The notes under the pieces: model-generated | What the model saw: the letters and a program-made list of their open reading frames with translations, nothing else | What the model was told of the DNA's origin: nothing | Database searches by the model: none | Translations under genes and position numbers: made by a program | Assembly (NCBI GenBank): GCA_035293765.1 | Contig: DATGMF010000091.1 | Coordinates: 71,134 to 135,133 of the forward strand | DNA length: 64,000 bases | Origin: DASRHT01 sp035293765 | Lineage (GTDB): Bacteria > Chloroflexota > Ktedonobacteria > Ktedonobacterales > Ktedonobacteraceae | Direction of reading: 5' to 3' | In this document: piece after piece, positions 1 through 7,827 of the stretch | Numbering within the stretch: position 1 is the stretch's first letter | Layout: every line of letters starts with the position of its first letter

Positions 1-2
1 TA

Positions 3-488
3 CAGCGCCTGCTCGCTGAGGCGGCCAGCGATCCACGTTGTCATTGCCTCGTCTTCCTGGTGCTCTATGCAGGGCTGAAAAAAGAAGAAGTGATGGGACT
101 GAAGGTCCAGCATGTTGATCTCTCCAATGAGCAAACGCCGCTGATAACCGTGCATTTCGCGGCCTCAACCGGGAAGCAGCATCGTGAGCGGCGTCTGGCC
201 CTGCCAGCAGAATTTACGCCCATTTTCAGGAAATACCAGCAGCTCTATCATCTCTCCGATGAAGTTTTTGCCTGCACTGACCGCAACCTGAACTATATTC
301 TTGCCAGGGCGGTAAAGGCAGCCAACATTCAGAAGCGGGTAACCCTGCAATTGCTGCGCGATACCTTTGCGGTCCAACAACTGCGAGCAAATGTCCCACC
401 GGAGGCGCTGCGCGAAAAACTGGGTCTTTCGGATGAAGCCTGGCTGGAATCCAGGGAGAAATACCGCCGTCTGGCCTTTCCTAAATAG
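3..488 (+). CDS. Degenerate tyrosine recombinase/integrase, C-terminal part (5' end outside window)
   Basis: The reading frame is open from the left edge, so this is the C-terminal part of a longer protein; the GTG at 60 is only an internal codon. The layout resembles the catalytic domain of XerC/XerD and phage integrases: a hydrophobic helix ending LYAGLKKEEVMGLK (family LYATGLRxSELxxLx), a beta-hairpin with STGKQ, the segment LQLLRDTFAVQ (family HxLRHTFAT) and a final REKYRRLA with the nucleophilic Tyr. The first catalytic Arg is replaced by Lys (GLK) and the HxxR His by Gln. It is therefore either a diverged or an inactive recombinase. It converges on the next gene. Which element it came from cannot be seen. 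Confidence 0.6.
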   Translation, partial: QRLLAEAASDPRCHCLVFLVLYAGLKKEEVMGLKVQHVDLSNEQTPLITVHFAASTGKQHRERRLALPAEFTPIFRKYQQLYHLSDEVFACTDRNLNYILARAVKAANIQKRVTLQLLRDTFAVQQLRANVPPEALREKLGLSDEAWLESREKYRRLAFPK

Positions 489-519
489 GAACAGGGTGGA
501 ACATTTTGCCGCAAGCTGT

Positions 520-1113
520 TTAGTATTGCTGAGGGGGAGGAGCTGGAGGTGGCACGATCACAAAGGGAGTTGCCTTGCGGTCCAGGTTGCTATTGAGCAG
601 GATCACGTTGACAACGATTGCTCCTATAGCTAGCGGACCAATGCAGATCAACCCAAGCCCCAGTGTGAAGATGGTGCCGAGAATGATGAAGGGCCAGTAC
701 AGGAAAACGCTACAGATGAGCAGGATGACTCCCACCGTTGTTTCACCTGCCATCAGCCAGCCAACGCCAAAGACGCCAAAAAGCGAGAGAATAAGTTCTG
801 CAATCAAAGCCCCATTGTTTTTCTGTACAATTGTGATACCGGGAGGATAATTGACCGGAGCCTGCGCTGACGCATAGTTGGGAACTGGAGGCGGAACAGG
901 TGCTGCATACCCATACCCAGGCTGTCCGGCAACCCCTGGTTGAGGAGCGTACCCTTGCTGATAGGGCGGGACCTGCGGCTGCGGCGGCAGCCCATAATGG
1001 GTTGGCGGTTGCGGCGTCTGAGGAAAAGCTTTCGCTACCGAAGTTGCCGTACCACAAAATGAGCAGATGAGCGCATTATCTGCCATTTCCTGCCCGCAAC
1101 GTTCGCAAATCAT
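520..1113 (-). CDS. Zinc-ribbon, proline-rich membrane protein
   Basis: 197 residues. The N-terminus has a zinc ribbon of the form CxxC-x(12)-CxxC (MICERCGQEMADNALICSFCG). Residues about 30-85 are a low-complexity Pro/Gln/Tyr linker. The C-terminal half holds two to three hydrophobic segments (ALIAELILSLFGVFGVGWLMAG, TTVGVILLICSVFLYWPFII, LGLICIGPLAIGAIVVNVILL). The tail is again Pro-rich. A GGAG site stands before the ATG. No enzymatic motif is visible; the topology suggests a membrane anchor with a cytoplasmic zinc ribbon. It lies 119 bp downstream of comEC on the same strand and may be read from the same transcript. Function unknown. Confidence 0.75.
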   Translation of the reverse strand: MICERCGQEMADNALICSFCGTATSVAKAFPQTPQPPTHYGLPPQPQVPPYQQGYAPQPGVAGQPGYGYAAPVPPPVPNYASAQAPVNYPPGITIVQKNNGALIAELILSLFGVFGVGWLMAGETTVGVILLICSVFLYWPFIILGTIFTLGLGLICIGPLAIGAIVVNVILLNSNLDRKATPFVIVPPPAPPPQQY

Positions 1114-1232
1114 AGAAACTCCATTCTGATGTATCTCGAAAATAATCTTCCCCTGGAACTTGTCTGCCCGATAGCTAAATATCCTATCCTTACTTTACTC
1201 TCTATCTTACCACTATCGCTAAGATACGCGAA

Positions 1233-3770
1233 TTACAATATATTCATATTCCAGCCAGTAATGCTGCTACTTATTTCAAGCGTGCCAACCTGGTCAACCT
1301 GCGCCGTCTGGATGACTTGCCAGTTCGCCTGATTGGATGATAATCGGGCAACAATATCATCGGGAGTGGCGGCTGTCCCTGCTGATCCGGCCTTTTGCCT
1401 TTTAGCGATCAAGGCTGGCGTAATCACAAGTAACCTGGGATGAGCTTGCTGTAAAGCTGCCATCAGTCCCGTTGGCAATGGTTGATTGCTCTCCGCTACA
1501 AGTTGGACGATTTCCGCCCGCAAGTCGCTCATATCGGTGCTGGTCAGCACTCCTTCCAGGGCATAATTGCTTTGTGCAGCAGCTCCCAGCAAGAGCATAT
1601 GCAGTCCGGGGGCGACCAGCCGGAAAATCAAGCCATTGTCGCGATTTTCGTTACTCCCCTGGTGTAACGGGGAGGTCGGCCATAATACCTGAAGCGTGAC
1701 CTGTCTGCCTATGGGAATAGTCATTCCTCGGGTTGCAGGGATATAAGGTATCTTGCGTTCATCAATAGTACGTTTCCATAGAGCATAAGTTGTAGTTGGA
1801 TGGAGCATGCCTGCGTCAATCACCTCTCCAATATTGTAACGTTCCACAACATCTTGTAATCCTACGAGATGATCCTGCCTGGGAGCTGTCAATACCACAG
1901 CATCGAGCCAGCGTTGCCAGGGAGGGAGGCGGCTATCTAATGCCTGCGAGAGCGAAGCTGCATCCGGGCCACCATCGATTAGCATCGTTTTATTATCAGG
2001 AGTGCGCACCAGGATAGCCTCGCCCTGGGGAGTTGCGTCGGCAGGACCAACAGCGAGAAACGTGATCGTCAGTTGTGCGTTAGACGGAGTTGCCAGCGCC
2101 GTTACTCCTGTTGCCGCAACGATCAAAATTGCCGCGCTTAGCTGAATGAGGCGTTTGGTACGACGTGATAGCTGAAAAGAGGTCGGTTGCTTTGCCCGAC
2201 CGGCTGCACTTTTCTGTGTTCGTGGCACAAAGCGCCGGAAGGAAATAACGAAGATTGCCAGGGCCGCATAATAACCCCATGCCAGAACAGAATCAAACGA
2301 GTTAACAGTGATGTACGCTCCTGGAAGATTAGCGCACCAATTCACCGCAGCAATAACGTACCAGAGCAGCGGCCATGCGACCCAACTGAGTAGGGGAGCA
2401 GCAAACGGCAGGAGCAAGCCGGTCGCGCAGAGCAACACTCCCAGCATAATCAAAATGCCGAGCAAGGGAACGGTCAGGAGATTGGCGAGCGGCGCGATAA
2501 AAGAAATTTCGTTGAATGTGATGGCTAGAATTGGCAGAGTAGCCATTTGAGCCGCCAGGGTGACGGCTATAATCTCGCTGATAGTGTGCCCAAAAGGGAG
2601 GCGTTCGATGGGATGGAACGCCCTCTGGAAATAAGGTGTGAGCATTACAATGCCCAGCGTGCCGAGGAAGGATAACTGGAAGCCGACATCCCATAGCACA
2701 AAGGGATCGAACAGGCTCATCAGCACTGCTGCAATCGCCAGAGCTGTGTATATATTGTACGTGCGGCCCAGGCGAGGAGCAATCACCAGCAGCATTCCCA
2801 TCACGCCTGCTCGTACCGCTGCCGGTCCCGCTCCACTGAGAACGGTATAGGCTCCGATTGCCATGATCACCAGCCCCAGCGATAGCCAGTTGCGCCAGCT
2901 TTTGTACCTCTGAGCCGGTAGCTGCTCTCTTATCTGCTTATCATATAGCCATGATGTGCTTCTCGCGACAAGCCCCGCCAGGATGGTTACTTTGAAGCCC
3001 GAGGAGACAATCAGGTGAACCGTTCCTGTGACCTTGAACGCGCTGGCGAGAGGTTGGATAGCGGGTGTGCGCAGCCCGAGCAGAATAGCGATTAGCACGG
3101 CAGCCTCGGGTTGGGGAAGCAAGTGCGTGAGCAGGGTTGCCAGCGTTATGCGCCACTGGTAGAGCTGTGCCAGCAAGGGATTAGCATTGCTGCCTGTAAC
3201 GCTGATACGCGGGAAGCTCATGCTGGCGAATGTGCCGGGTGCGCTATTAGGTAAGGGAGGTTGCAACCTTCCCTGAAGTTCAACTGTATCGCCATAATTG
3301 GGGCCATAGGGATTCGCCATCACCGTTCCCAGCAAGAGAACGCTTATCTGTCCGTGAGCATCCTGCCAGGAGGCACCTCTATTGACACTGTTGACCGTAA
3401 CCAGCAGAGAGCGACTGCGTTGCTGGAACTGGGGCTCATCGGCTACGGTGCCTCGTATTTGCAGTGAGCCGGAGCCAATAAAAAGAGCAATAGCCTGGGG
3501 ATCGTTGCTGGGTGTTGCAATGGAGTAGCGCCAGGCGCCGAGTATGATGCAGGAGACGAGCAGCAACATATATCGGCTCTGCTTATCGTGCCAGAAAAGC
3601 AACGAGCCGATAAGCGCGGCTCCTCCGCCGATAAATAGGATCACGGGAGGCAACGATAAAAGGGAGGCGCTAAAAATGCCAACCAGCCACGCGCTAGCCA
3701 CAACCACCAGCATAAGCCCTTGCAAATCGATCCCTGTACCGACTGATGGCCTTTTTCCCTGCTCCTTCAT
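1233..3770 (-). CDS. comEC: ComEC/Rec2-type DNA uptake channel protein
   Basis: 845 residues, normal for ComEC. It forms the inner-membrane channel that passes single-stranded DNA during transformation. Order: N-terminal membrane helices and a soluble OB-like region (about 20-190), the polytopic Competence domain (about 220-520, with VHLIVSSGFKVTILAGL), and a C-terminal metallo-beta-lactamase-like domain (about 560-835, with TMLIDGGPD). The metal site is eroded: the family motif HxDxDHxGG reads APRQDHLVGL, and the later LLxTGD reads LLLGAAA, so the hydrolase site may be inactive. ATG follows a GGGAGGG site. It is the last gene of the operon after comEA and an 89-residue membrane protein. Confidence 0.9.
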   Translation of the reverse strand: MKEQGKRPSVGTGIDLQGLMLVVVASAWLVGIFSASLLSLPPVILFIGGGAALIGSLLFWHDKQSRYMLLLVSCIILGAWRYSIATPSNDPQAIALFIGSGSLQIRGTVADEPQFQQRSRSLLVTVNSVNRGASWQDAHGQISVLLLGTVMANPYGPNYGDTVELQGRLQPPLPNSAPGTFASMSFPRISVTGSNANPLLAQLYQWRITLATLLTHLLPQPEAAVLIAILLGLRTPAIQPLASAFKVTGTVHLIVSSGFKVTILAGLVARSTSWLYDKQIREQLPAQRYKSWRNWLSLGLVIMAIGAYTVLSGAGPAAVRAGVMGMLLVIAPRLGRTYNIYTALAIAAVLMSLFDPFVLWDVGFQLSFLGTLGIVMLTPYFQRAFHPIERLPFGHTISEIIAVTLAAQMATLPILAITFNEISFIAPLANLLTVPLLGILIMLGVLLCATGLLLPFAAPLLSWVAWPLLWYVIAAVNWCANLPGAYITVNSFDSVLAWGYYAALAIFVISFRRFVPRTQKSAAGRAKQPTSFQLSRRTKRLIQLSAAILIVAATGVTALATPSNAQLTITFLAVGPADATPQGEAILVRTPDNKTMLIDGGPDAASLSQALDSRLPPWQRWLDAVVLTAPRQDHLVGLQDVVERYNIGEVIDAGMLHPTTTYALWKRTIDERKIPYIPATRGMTIPIGRQVTLQVLWPTSPLHQGSNENRDNGLIFRLVAPGLHMLLLGAAAQSNYALEGVLTSTDMSDLRAEIVQLVAESNQPLPTGLMAALQQAHPRLLVITPALIAKRQKAGSAGTAATPDDIVARLSSNQANWQVIQTAQVDQVGTLEISSSITGWNMNIL

Positions 3771-3820
3771 GATCCCTCCCGATCCCTCAACCTGGCCTGT
3801 TATGTTGTATTGGATAATTG

Positions 3821-4090
3821 TTAGTGGGTAACGGTGTGAGCAATGAGCATGATAGTCTGGAGCGCACCATAGGCACCCAGCCCGACGCCCAACGCGATTC
3901 CTGCAATGCCTCCTATCGTTCTGCCAACACGCCCGCCGCTGGCAAGACTCTCATCCATCGACCCCGCGACCATCCAGCCGAGTAGCGCGCCAACGAAACG
4001 TCCCGCGAACGCACCCAGAGCTATTCCTAGCAGGATGCACACAATCCAGACAACCGTATCGATTGTAGAGAGAATACCGTTTGAAAGCAT
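3821..4090 (-). CDS. Small glycine-rich membrane protein in the com operon
   Basis: 89 residues with two hydrophobic segments (about 8-40 and 55-82) rich in small residues (GIALGAFAGRFVGALLGWM, GIAGIALGVGLGAYGAL), a glycine-zipper style packing pattern. A GAGGA site precedes the ATG. It starts 10 bp after comEA and ends 50 bp before comEC, so it is probably co-transcribed with them. No known competence role can be assigned; it could help assemble the uptake machinery or be an unrelated small inner-membrane protein. Confidence 0.65.
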   Translation of the reverse strand: MLSNGILSTIDTVVWIVCILLGIALGAFAGRFVGALLGWMVAGSMDESLASGGRVGRTIGGIAGIALGVGLGAYGALQTIMLIAHTVTH

Positions 4091-4100
4091 CTTGAGATCC

Positions 4101-4928
4101 TCATGAAACTGTCACCAGAGTTTTAATTTTATCATAAGTCGCTTTACTCAGGATTTGCGACAACTGTTCTACGGACGTAAAATCGCCGTGTTGCAGGCGG
4201 TAATTCACAATCGCCTGTGCATTTTTGCTGCTGATATTCAATTGCTGGCGCAACTCGTCAACGCTCGCTGTATTAATATTGACCAGGGTAGTATTAGTAC
4301 TGTCTGCCGTCCCTGGAGAGCCTCCCAGGTATGTCGGCGGCGTCTCACCCAGGCGGAAAACATAGACTTCCTGTCCATCACTTAACCTGGCTGCGAGATT
4401 GAGCGCAACGAGGTTGGCGTCTGGCTGTGGCCCTCCTGCTGCCTGGAGCAACTGATAGGTGCGAGCGCCTACTTCCAGTATATAGACCCCTGGATGTTTT
4501 ACTGCTCCCACAATATAGACTTGTATAGTGCCGCCGCTATCCGTCCCTGAGGTCGTGGCAGCCGAGGGTACCCTGGATGGCGCGGACGCGCTGCTGAAAT
4601 TTTGCCGTGCGATACTGGCAGATGGCGTATCGGTAGGCGCAGGGTGCCAGATGAAGTAAAGCGCAGCCATCAGCGCCAGCACCGTCGCAGCCGCTAGTAG
4701 ACGCCAGAGCAGGTATTTTTTGGGGTGAGCGGAGGGACTCGATGGTTGCTCTGGCTCTTGATCGAACGTTACAAGCGGCAACTGTGGGGGAGGAGTTACC
4801 GGCAGCGGTAGCTGCCGGTTAACGATTGCAGGAGGTGGTAGGGATTGTAGAGAAGGTATCGTCTCACGCAAAGAAAGACTATATCGTACCCATTGTTCTT
4901 GAAATCGCTGTGGCATTTGTAAATGCAT
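4101..4928 (-). CDS. comEA: ComEA-type DNA-binding competence protein
   Basis: 275 residues. ComEA is a membrane-anchored receptor that binds incoming double-stranded DNA and hands it to ComEC. Order: a Pro-rich N-terminal cytoplasmic stretch (about 1-70), one transmembrane helix (LLAAATVLALMAALYFIW, about 75-92), a Ser/Thr-rich linker, an SLBB-type domain (IQVYIVGAVKHPGVYILEVG, about 130-190) and a C-terminal helix-hairpin-helix DNA-binding domain (VNINTASVDELRQQLNIS...AQAIVNYR, about 215-275). The ATG is preceded by a GGGGGAGG site. First gene of the com operon. The N-terminal cytoplasmic extension is longer than in Bacillus ComEA. Confidence 0.9.
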   Translation of the reverse strand: MHLQMPQRFQEQWVRYSLSLRETIPSLQSLPPPAIVNRQLPLPVTPPPQLPLVTFDQEPEQPSSPSAHPKKYLLWRLLAAATVLALMAALYFIWHPAPTDTPSASIARQNFSSASAPSRVPSAATTSGTDSGGTIQVYIVGAVKHPGVYILEVGARTYQLLQAAGGPQPDANLVALNLAARLSDGQEVYVFRLGETPPTYLGGSPGTADSTNTTLVNINTASVDELRQQLNISSKNAQAIVNYRLQHGDFTSVEQLSQILSKATYDKIKTLVTVS

Positions 4929-5150
4929 ACATCCTCCCCCACTTGTTGTTCGCCATGCAGAGCTTAGCAGATGGAAGAGATAGACGTCAATGCATAAAAG
5001 TAACGATTTTCAATGTATGGCTATAAATAAAAGTGATGAGAGAGAGAATGGTGAGTTATGAAGTGCCCTCACTATCACCTCTGATTTCATTCGATGAGCC
5101 TGAGGGTATAGGAAAAGGCGACTCAGAGACGACTCAAAGACGAGAGTTAG

Positions 5151-5197
5151 TGGTTCTCGCCATGACCTCTCTCGGGTATTCTTCATGGCGAGAACCA
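5151..5197. repeat. Perfect 15-bp inverted repeat
   Basis: Arms 5151-5165 (tggttctcgccatga) and 5183-5197 (tcatggcgagaacca) are exact reverse complements separated by 17 bp. It lies in the 398-bp gap between the divergent comEA and the secreted protein gene. No T-run follows on either strand, so it is more likely an operator, an attenuator or a small mobile relic than a terminator. Apart from this, the gap 4929-5326 shows only short, unsupported ORFs. Confidence 0.75.
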
Positions 5198-5326
5198 GGA
5201 ATTTTGTCAAATGTGAAAAGAATTGGTTCAAATGACAAACGTACTATTATACCACAGCAAAAACAAGGGGAGCGGGAGCGATGACTCGTTCGCTTTCGTC
5301 TCGCCAATAAGGAAAGGAATGGATTG

Positions 5327-5854
5327 ATGCTTCAAACGCCACCAACTAAAGACCACCACAAAAAGAACCGCAAGCTTCTTGCCCTGCTCAATGGGGTTCT
5401 CGTGATCGCTGTCTTAGCCGGGGCTCTGGTGTTCTCCAACATAGCTCGAAGCGGAGCCCATGCGGCCAGCGTAGCCACCACACATTGTACAACTCAACAA
5501 AGTAGCGAATCGGATGGGAATGTATCGGCGGTTACGCTCATATGGGTCCGTATGAAGACGACGTGGTGCTGGAACAATAGTACCGTGACCAGCCACTCAA
5601 CGATCCTCTACTGGGGAGTAACAACCTGGGGCAATATCGGTGGTTGGTATAGTGTAGGTAAACCCCAATATAGCTTCAACTGTTATGTCGCAGCCGGGAG
5701 TACACGCAATTGTTCAGGCAATCACGAAAAGATGCAGGAAGAATTCCAGACTCAACCCTTTGCAGAGGAGACCTGCTATTTGAGCTTGGATCAGTGGGAG
5801 AACTACAAAGGTCAATTCTTTACGCAAGGTTCTAAACATGGGCCTCAATGTTGA
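5327..5854 (+). CDS. Secreted cysteine-containing protein, unknown function
   Basis: 175 residues from the ATG at 5327, which follows a GGAAAGG site; a TTG one codon earlier is the alternative. Residues about 19-46 form a signal peptide or signal anchor (LLALLNGVLVIAVLAGALVF followed by HAAS). The mature part has six Cys (in TTHC, TWCW, FNCY, RNCS, EETC and the final GPQC) and is rich in Trp, Ser and Thr, suggesting a disulfide-linked extracellular fold. No family recognised. Read alone; a terminator lies about 180 bp downstream. Confidence 0.7.
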   Translation: MLQTPPTKDHHKKNRKLLALLNGVLVIAVLAGALVFSNIARSGAHAASVATTHCTTQQSSESDGNVSAVTLIWVRMKTTWCWNNSTVTSHSTILYWGVTTWGNIGGWYSVGKPQYSFNCYVAAGSTRNCSGNHEKMQEEFQTQPFAEETCYLSLDQWENYKGQFFTQGSKHGPQC

Positions 5855-5873
5855 TGGGCCATCTGTGCTATAA

Positions 5874-6017
5874 GTGAAGGTTTCCGCAAGAGTCGTCACG
5901 ATGGGCGAGATAGAGGATATCCGCGCGCAACTGCCTGACGATTTCGCCCGCCTCTTCGCGGTGGAGAATGAGGGTGAGATCCCCAAGCTTGGCAAAATCG
6001 CGGAGACAGGAGAATAA
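5874..6017 (+). CDS. Short ORF, possible gene remnant
   Basis: A 47-codon frame (GTG at 5874, or ATG at 5901 for 38 residues) that ends just before a strong terminator. The translation from 5901 (MGEIEDIRAQLPDDFARLF then AVENEGEIPKLGKI) looks like real protein rather than noise and its codons are GC-rich in third positions. There is no convincing ribosome site. It may be the C-terminal remnant of a lost gene or a small protein. A longer antisense ORF covers the same bases and I consider it a shadow. Confidence 0.3.
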   Translation: MKVSARVVTMGEIEDIRAQLPDDFARLFAVENEGEIPKLGKIAETGE

Positions 6018-6032
6018 AGTAACTCTTTCTTT

Positions 6033-6071
6033 GAGAGATGGGAACTATTTGCCCATCTCTCAGTTTTTTTT
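6033..6071 (+). terminator. Rho-independent terminator
   Basis: Ten-bp stem gagagatggg (6033-6042) with cccatctctc (6052-6061), 9-nt loop, followed by a run of T at 6064-6071. It ends the plus-strand unit of the secreted protein and the short ORF. Confidence 0.9.
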
Positions 6072-6110
6072 AAAAGAGGGCATGCAAGCGGAGTTTACAT
6101 GCAAAAACGC

Positions 6111-6139
6111 TTGAGGATGCTTGACGTTTGTGGTATAGT
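6111..6139 (+). promoter_or_regulatory. Promoter of a tRNA-like RNA gene
   Basis: TTGAGG (6111-6116), 17-bp spacer, TATAGT (6134-6139). Within the spacer is TTGAC (6121-6125) followed by TGTGGTATA; the same TTGAC-N5-TGGTATARTT string occurs upstream of tRNA-Arg on the other strand (6393-6411), at the same distance (about 10 nt) from the RNA start. Confidence 0.65.
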
Positions 6140-6148
6140 TTGTGTGAA

Positions 6149-6248
6149 GTTCCCGTAGCTCAGTAGCTGAAAGATAGTCTGTTCCCCCCATGACTAATCT
6201 GAAAAAGATTTTTCCCCTGGCTGGCTGTCCCTCCCACTACAGGGAAAC
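6149..6248 (+). ncRNA. tRNA-like structured RNA or tRNA pseudogene (candidate)
   Basis: The sequence begins gttcccgtagctcagtagct, which looks like a tRNA 5' half (acceptor strand, TA, D-arm GCTCAGT). The 3' end ctacagggaaac (6237-6248) can pair with the 5' gttcccgtag with two single-base bulges, closing a ~100-nt molecule. Inside is a small hairpin aatct-gaaa-agatt (6195-6211). A T-loop TTCGA is missing, so it is not a normal tRNA. The promoter directly upstream argues for transcription. It could be a decayed tRNA that keeps its promoter, or a small structured RNA. Confidence 0.35.
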
Positions 6249-6309
6249 TAAGTATGAGCATTAAAATCTACAAATATCATCTTTACTCCAATTTTCAAAA
6301 GGAATATAA

Positions 6310-6382
6310 TGCTGGCGAGGAGATTCGAACTCCTGGCATCTCGCTTCGGAGGCGAGTACTCTATCCACTGAGCTACGCCAGC
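6310..6382 (-). tRNA. tRNA-Arg (anticodon CCG)
   Basis: Full cloverleaf on the minus strand: acceptor GCTGGCG with CGCCAGC, D-arm GCTC...GAGT, anticodon stem CTCGC/GCGAG with loop CTCCGAA (anticodon CCG, reading CGG), T-arm AGGAG-TTCGAAT-CTCCT, discriminator A. 72 nt plus discriminator; the CCA end is not encoded. It sits between a plus-strand RNA candidate and the plus-strand serine hydrolase gene. Confidence 0.95.
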
Positions 6383-6392
6383 TTGCGAAGCA

Positions 6393-6411
6393 ATTATACC
6401 ACATAGGTCAA
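6393..6411 (-). promoter_or_regulatory. Promoter of tRNA-Arg
   Basis: Read on the minus strand: TTGAC (6411-6407), then ctatgTGG and TATAAT (6398-6393), ending about 10 nt before the tRNA. The TGGTATAAT is an extended -10. No good -35 hexamer stands at 17 bp; the TTGAC box is only 7 bp from the -10, as at 6121. Confidence 0.6.
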
Positions 6412-6468
6412 GTAGGGATGAGGATTCTCAAAAGCGCAGGTTAGCGCAAGCATGAAAGGGAATTCGAT

Positions 6469-7758
6469 ATGCACCGCGAAATTGATCAGATCGTGCGTCA
6501 GGAGATCGATTTGCAAGGGCCTGGCGTTGCCATAGCCGTTGTCAAGGGTGGTCAGCCAATATATAGCAAGGGCTATGGGTTCGCTAATCTGGAATGGCAT
6601 TGCCCTATTCGTCCCAATACCGTCTTTCGTCTTGCCTCCATCACCAAGCAGTTCACCGCAACAGCGATTATGCTGCTAGAGTCTCAGGGAAAGTTACGGC
6701 TCGACGACTCCATAACAACCTACTTGCCAGACTATCCAACCCACGGTCGGCTGATTACGATTACTCATCTGCTCAATCACACCTCTGGCATTAAAAGCTA
6801 TACCTCGCTCGACACCTTCCTACCAGACATTGCGAAAAAGGATCTGTCTCCTGATGAGCTTTTGCCTCACTTCAAAGATCTCCCGCTTGAATTCGAACCT
6901 GGGACCCGCTTCCTCTACAATAACTCGGGCTATCATCTGCTGGGCTTAATCATTGAAAAAGTCGCTGAGATGAGCTATGAGCAATTCATCCAGCAACATA
7001 TTTTTCAGCCACTGGGGATGAATCATTCCTACTATATGCATCACAATGCGGTTATTCCACAACGAGCCAGTGGATATGAGAAAACACCGCAAGGATACCA
7101 GCAGGCAGACTACCTCAATATGATGATTGTCTATGCCGCAGGAGCTCTCGGCTCAACAGTGGAGGACCTGATCCTCTGGGATGCGGCGCTACGTGAAGAG
7201 CGGATTCTTGATAGAGCAGCGCAAGAACGGATGTATACTCCGGTTCAACTGACTGATGGTCAGACAGAGGATTATGGCTTCGGCTTCCGCGTTACCTCCT
7301 ATGAGGGTCATCGTCTTGTTGGTCATGCGGGAGGCATTCCTGGCTTCCATACCTTCATGGCGCGTTTTATCGACGATCAGGCGATGATCGTGGTGTTGGC
7401 AAATATGACAGCCATCGCGGTCGAAAAAATTACCCGTAAAATAGCCCAGATCCTCTTCGCTATTCCTGTGGCAAAGCGTTCTCCTGTGACCCTGAGCCCG
7501 GCGCTGTTCGATAAGGTAGTGGGGATATACGACGCCGAGGACGGCTTCCCGATAGAAATAGAACGGGCTGAAGATGGACTCATGCTACGAGGCTTCATCG
7601 AAGAGCGCCTACTGCCAATTAGTGGGACCACCTATTACGCAAGCGAGGATGAGGAGGTCGAAGTTCATGTTGCCGATGAGCAGAATGGCGTTTTTAATTC
7701 ACTCAGCTTGCATATACCGATGTACCGCACAATCAAAGCTACGAGAAAATCGAGCTGA
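6469..7758 (+). CDS. Serine beta-lactamase-like hydrolase (class C / D-Ala-D-Ala carboxypeptidase family)
   Basis: 429 residues. All three active-site motifs of the class C beta-lactamase/esterase family are present: SITK (SxxK, near residue 61), YNN (YxN, near 149) and HAGG (HxGG, near 286). A C-terminal segment (about 335-429) forms an extra beta-rich domain typical of the larger members. No signal peptide is visible, so it probably acts in the cytoplasm as an esterase or peptidase and not as a periplasmic resistance enzyme. ATG follows AAAGGG with 8-bp spacing. Single gene; exact substrate unknown. Confidence 0.88.
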   Translation: MHREIDQIVRQEIDLQGPGVAIAVVKGGQPIYSKGYGFANLEWHCPIRPNTVFRLASITKQFTATAIMLLESQGKLRLDDSITTYLPDYPTHGRLITITHLLNHTSGIKSYTSLDTFLPDIAKKDLSPDELLPHFKDLPLEFEPGTRFLYNNSGYHLLGLIIEKVAEMSYEQFIQQHIFQPLGMNHSYYMHHNAVIPQRASGYEKTPQGYQQADYLNMMIVYAAGALGSTVEDLILWDAALREERILDRAAQERMYTPVQLTDGQTEDYGFGFRVTSYEGHRLVGHAGGIPGFHTFMARFIDDQAMIVVLANMTAIAVEKITRKIAQILFAIPVAKRSPVTLSPALFDKVVGIYDAEDGFPIEIERAEDGLMLRGFIEERLLPISGTTYYASEDEEVEVHVADEQNGVFNSLSLHIPMYRTIKATRKSS

Positions 7759-7827
7759 ATAAGTTGAGATGCATCCTTTTTTTGCGCCTGGAGCACTCCT
7801 AAGGTTGAGACAGTTGGTACTGTAAGT

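Noticed and set aside
5033..5284. 83-residue plus-strand ORF in the gap before the secreted protein
   Set aside because: Covers the inverted repeat, has no ribosome site and an antisense ORF of equal quality; no protein-like pattern.
5714..5995. 93-residue minus-strand ORF over the short plus-strand ORF
   Set aside because: Overlaps the end of the secreted protein gene and reads as low-complexity shadow; the plus frame looks more natural.
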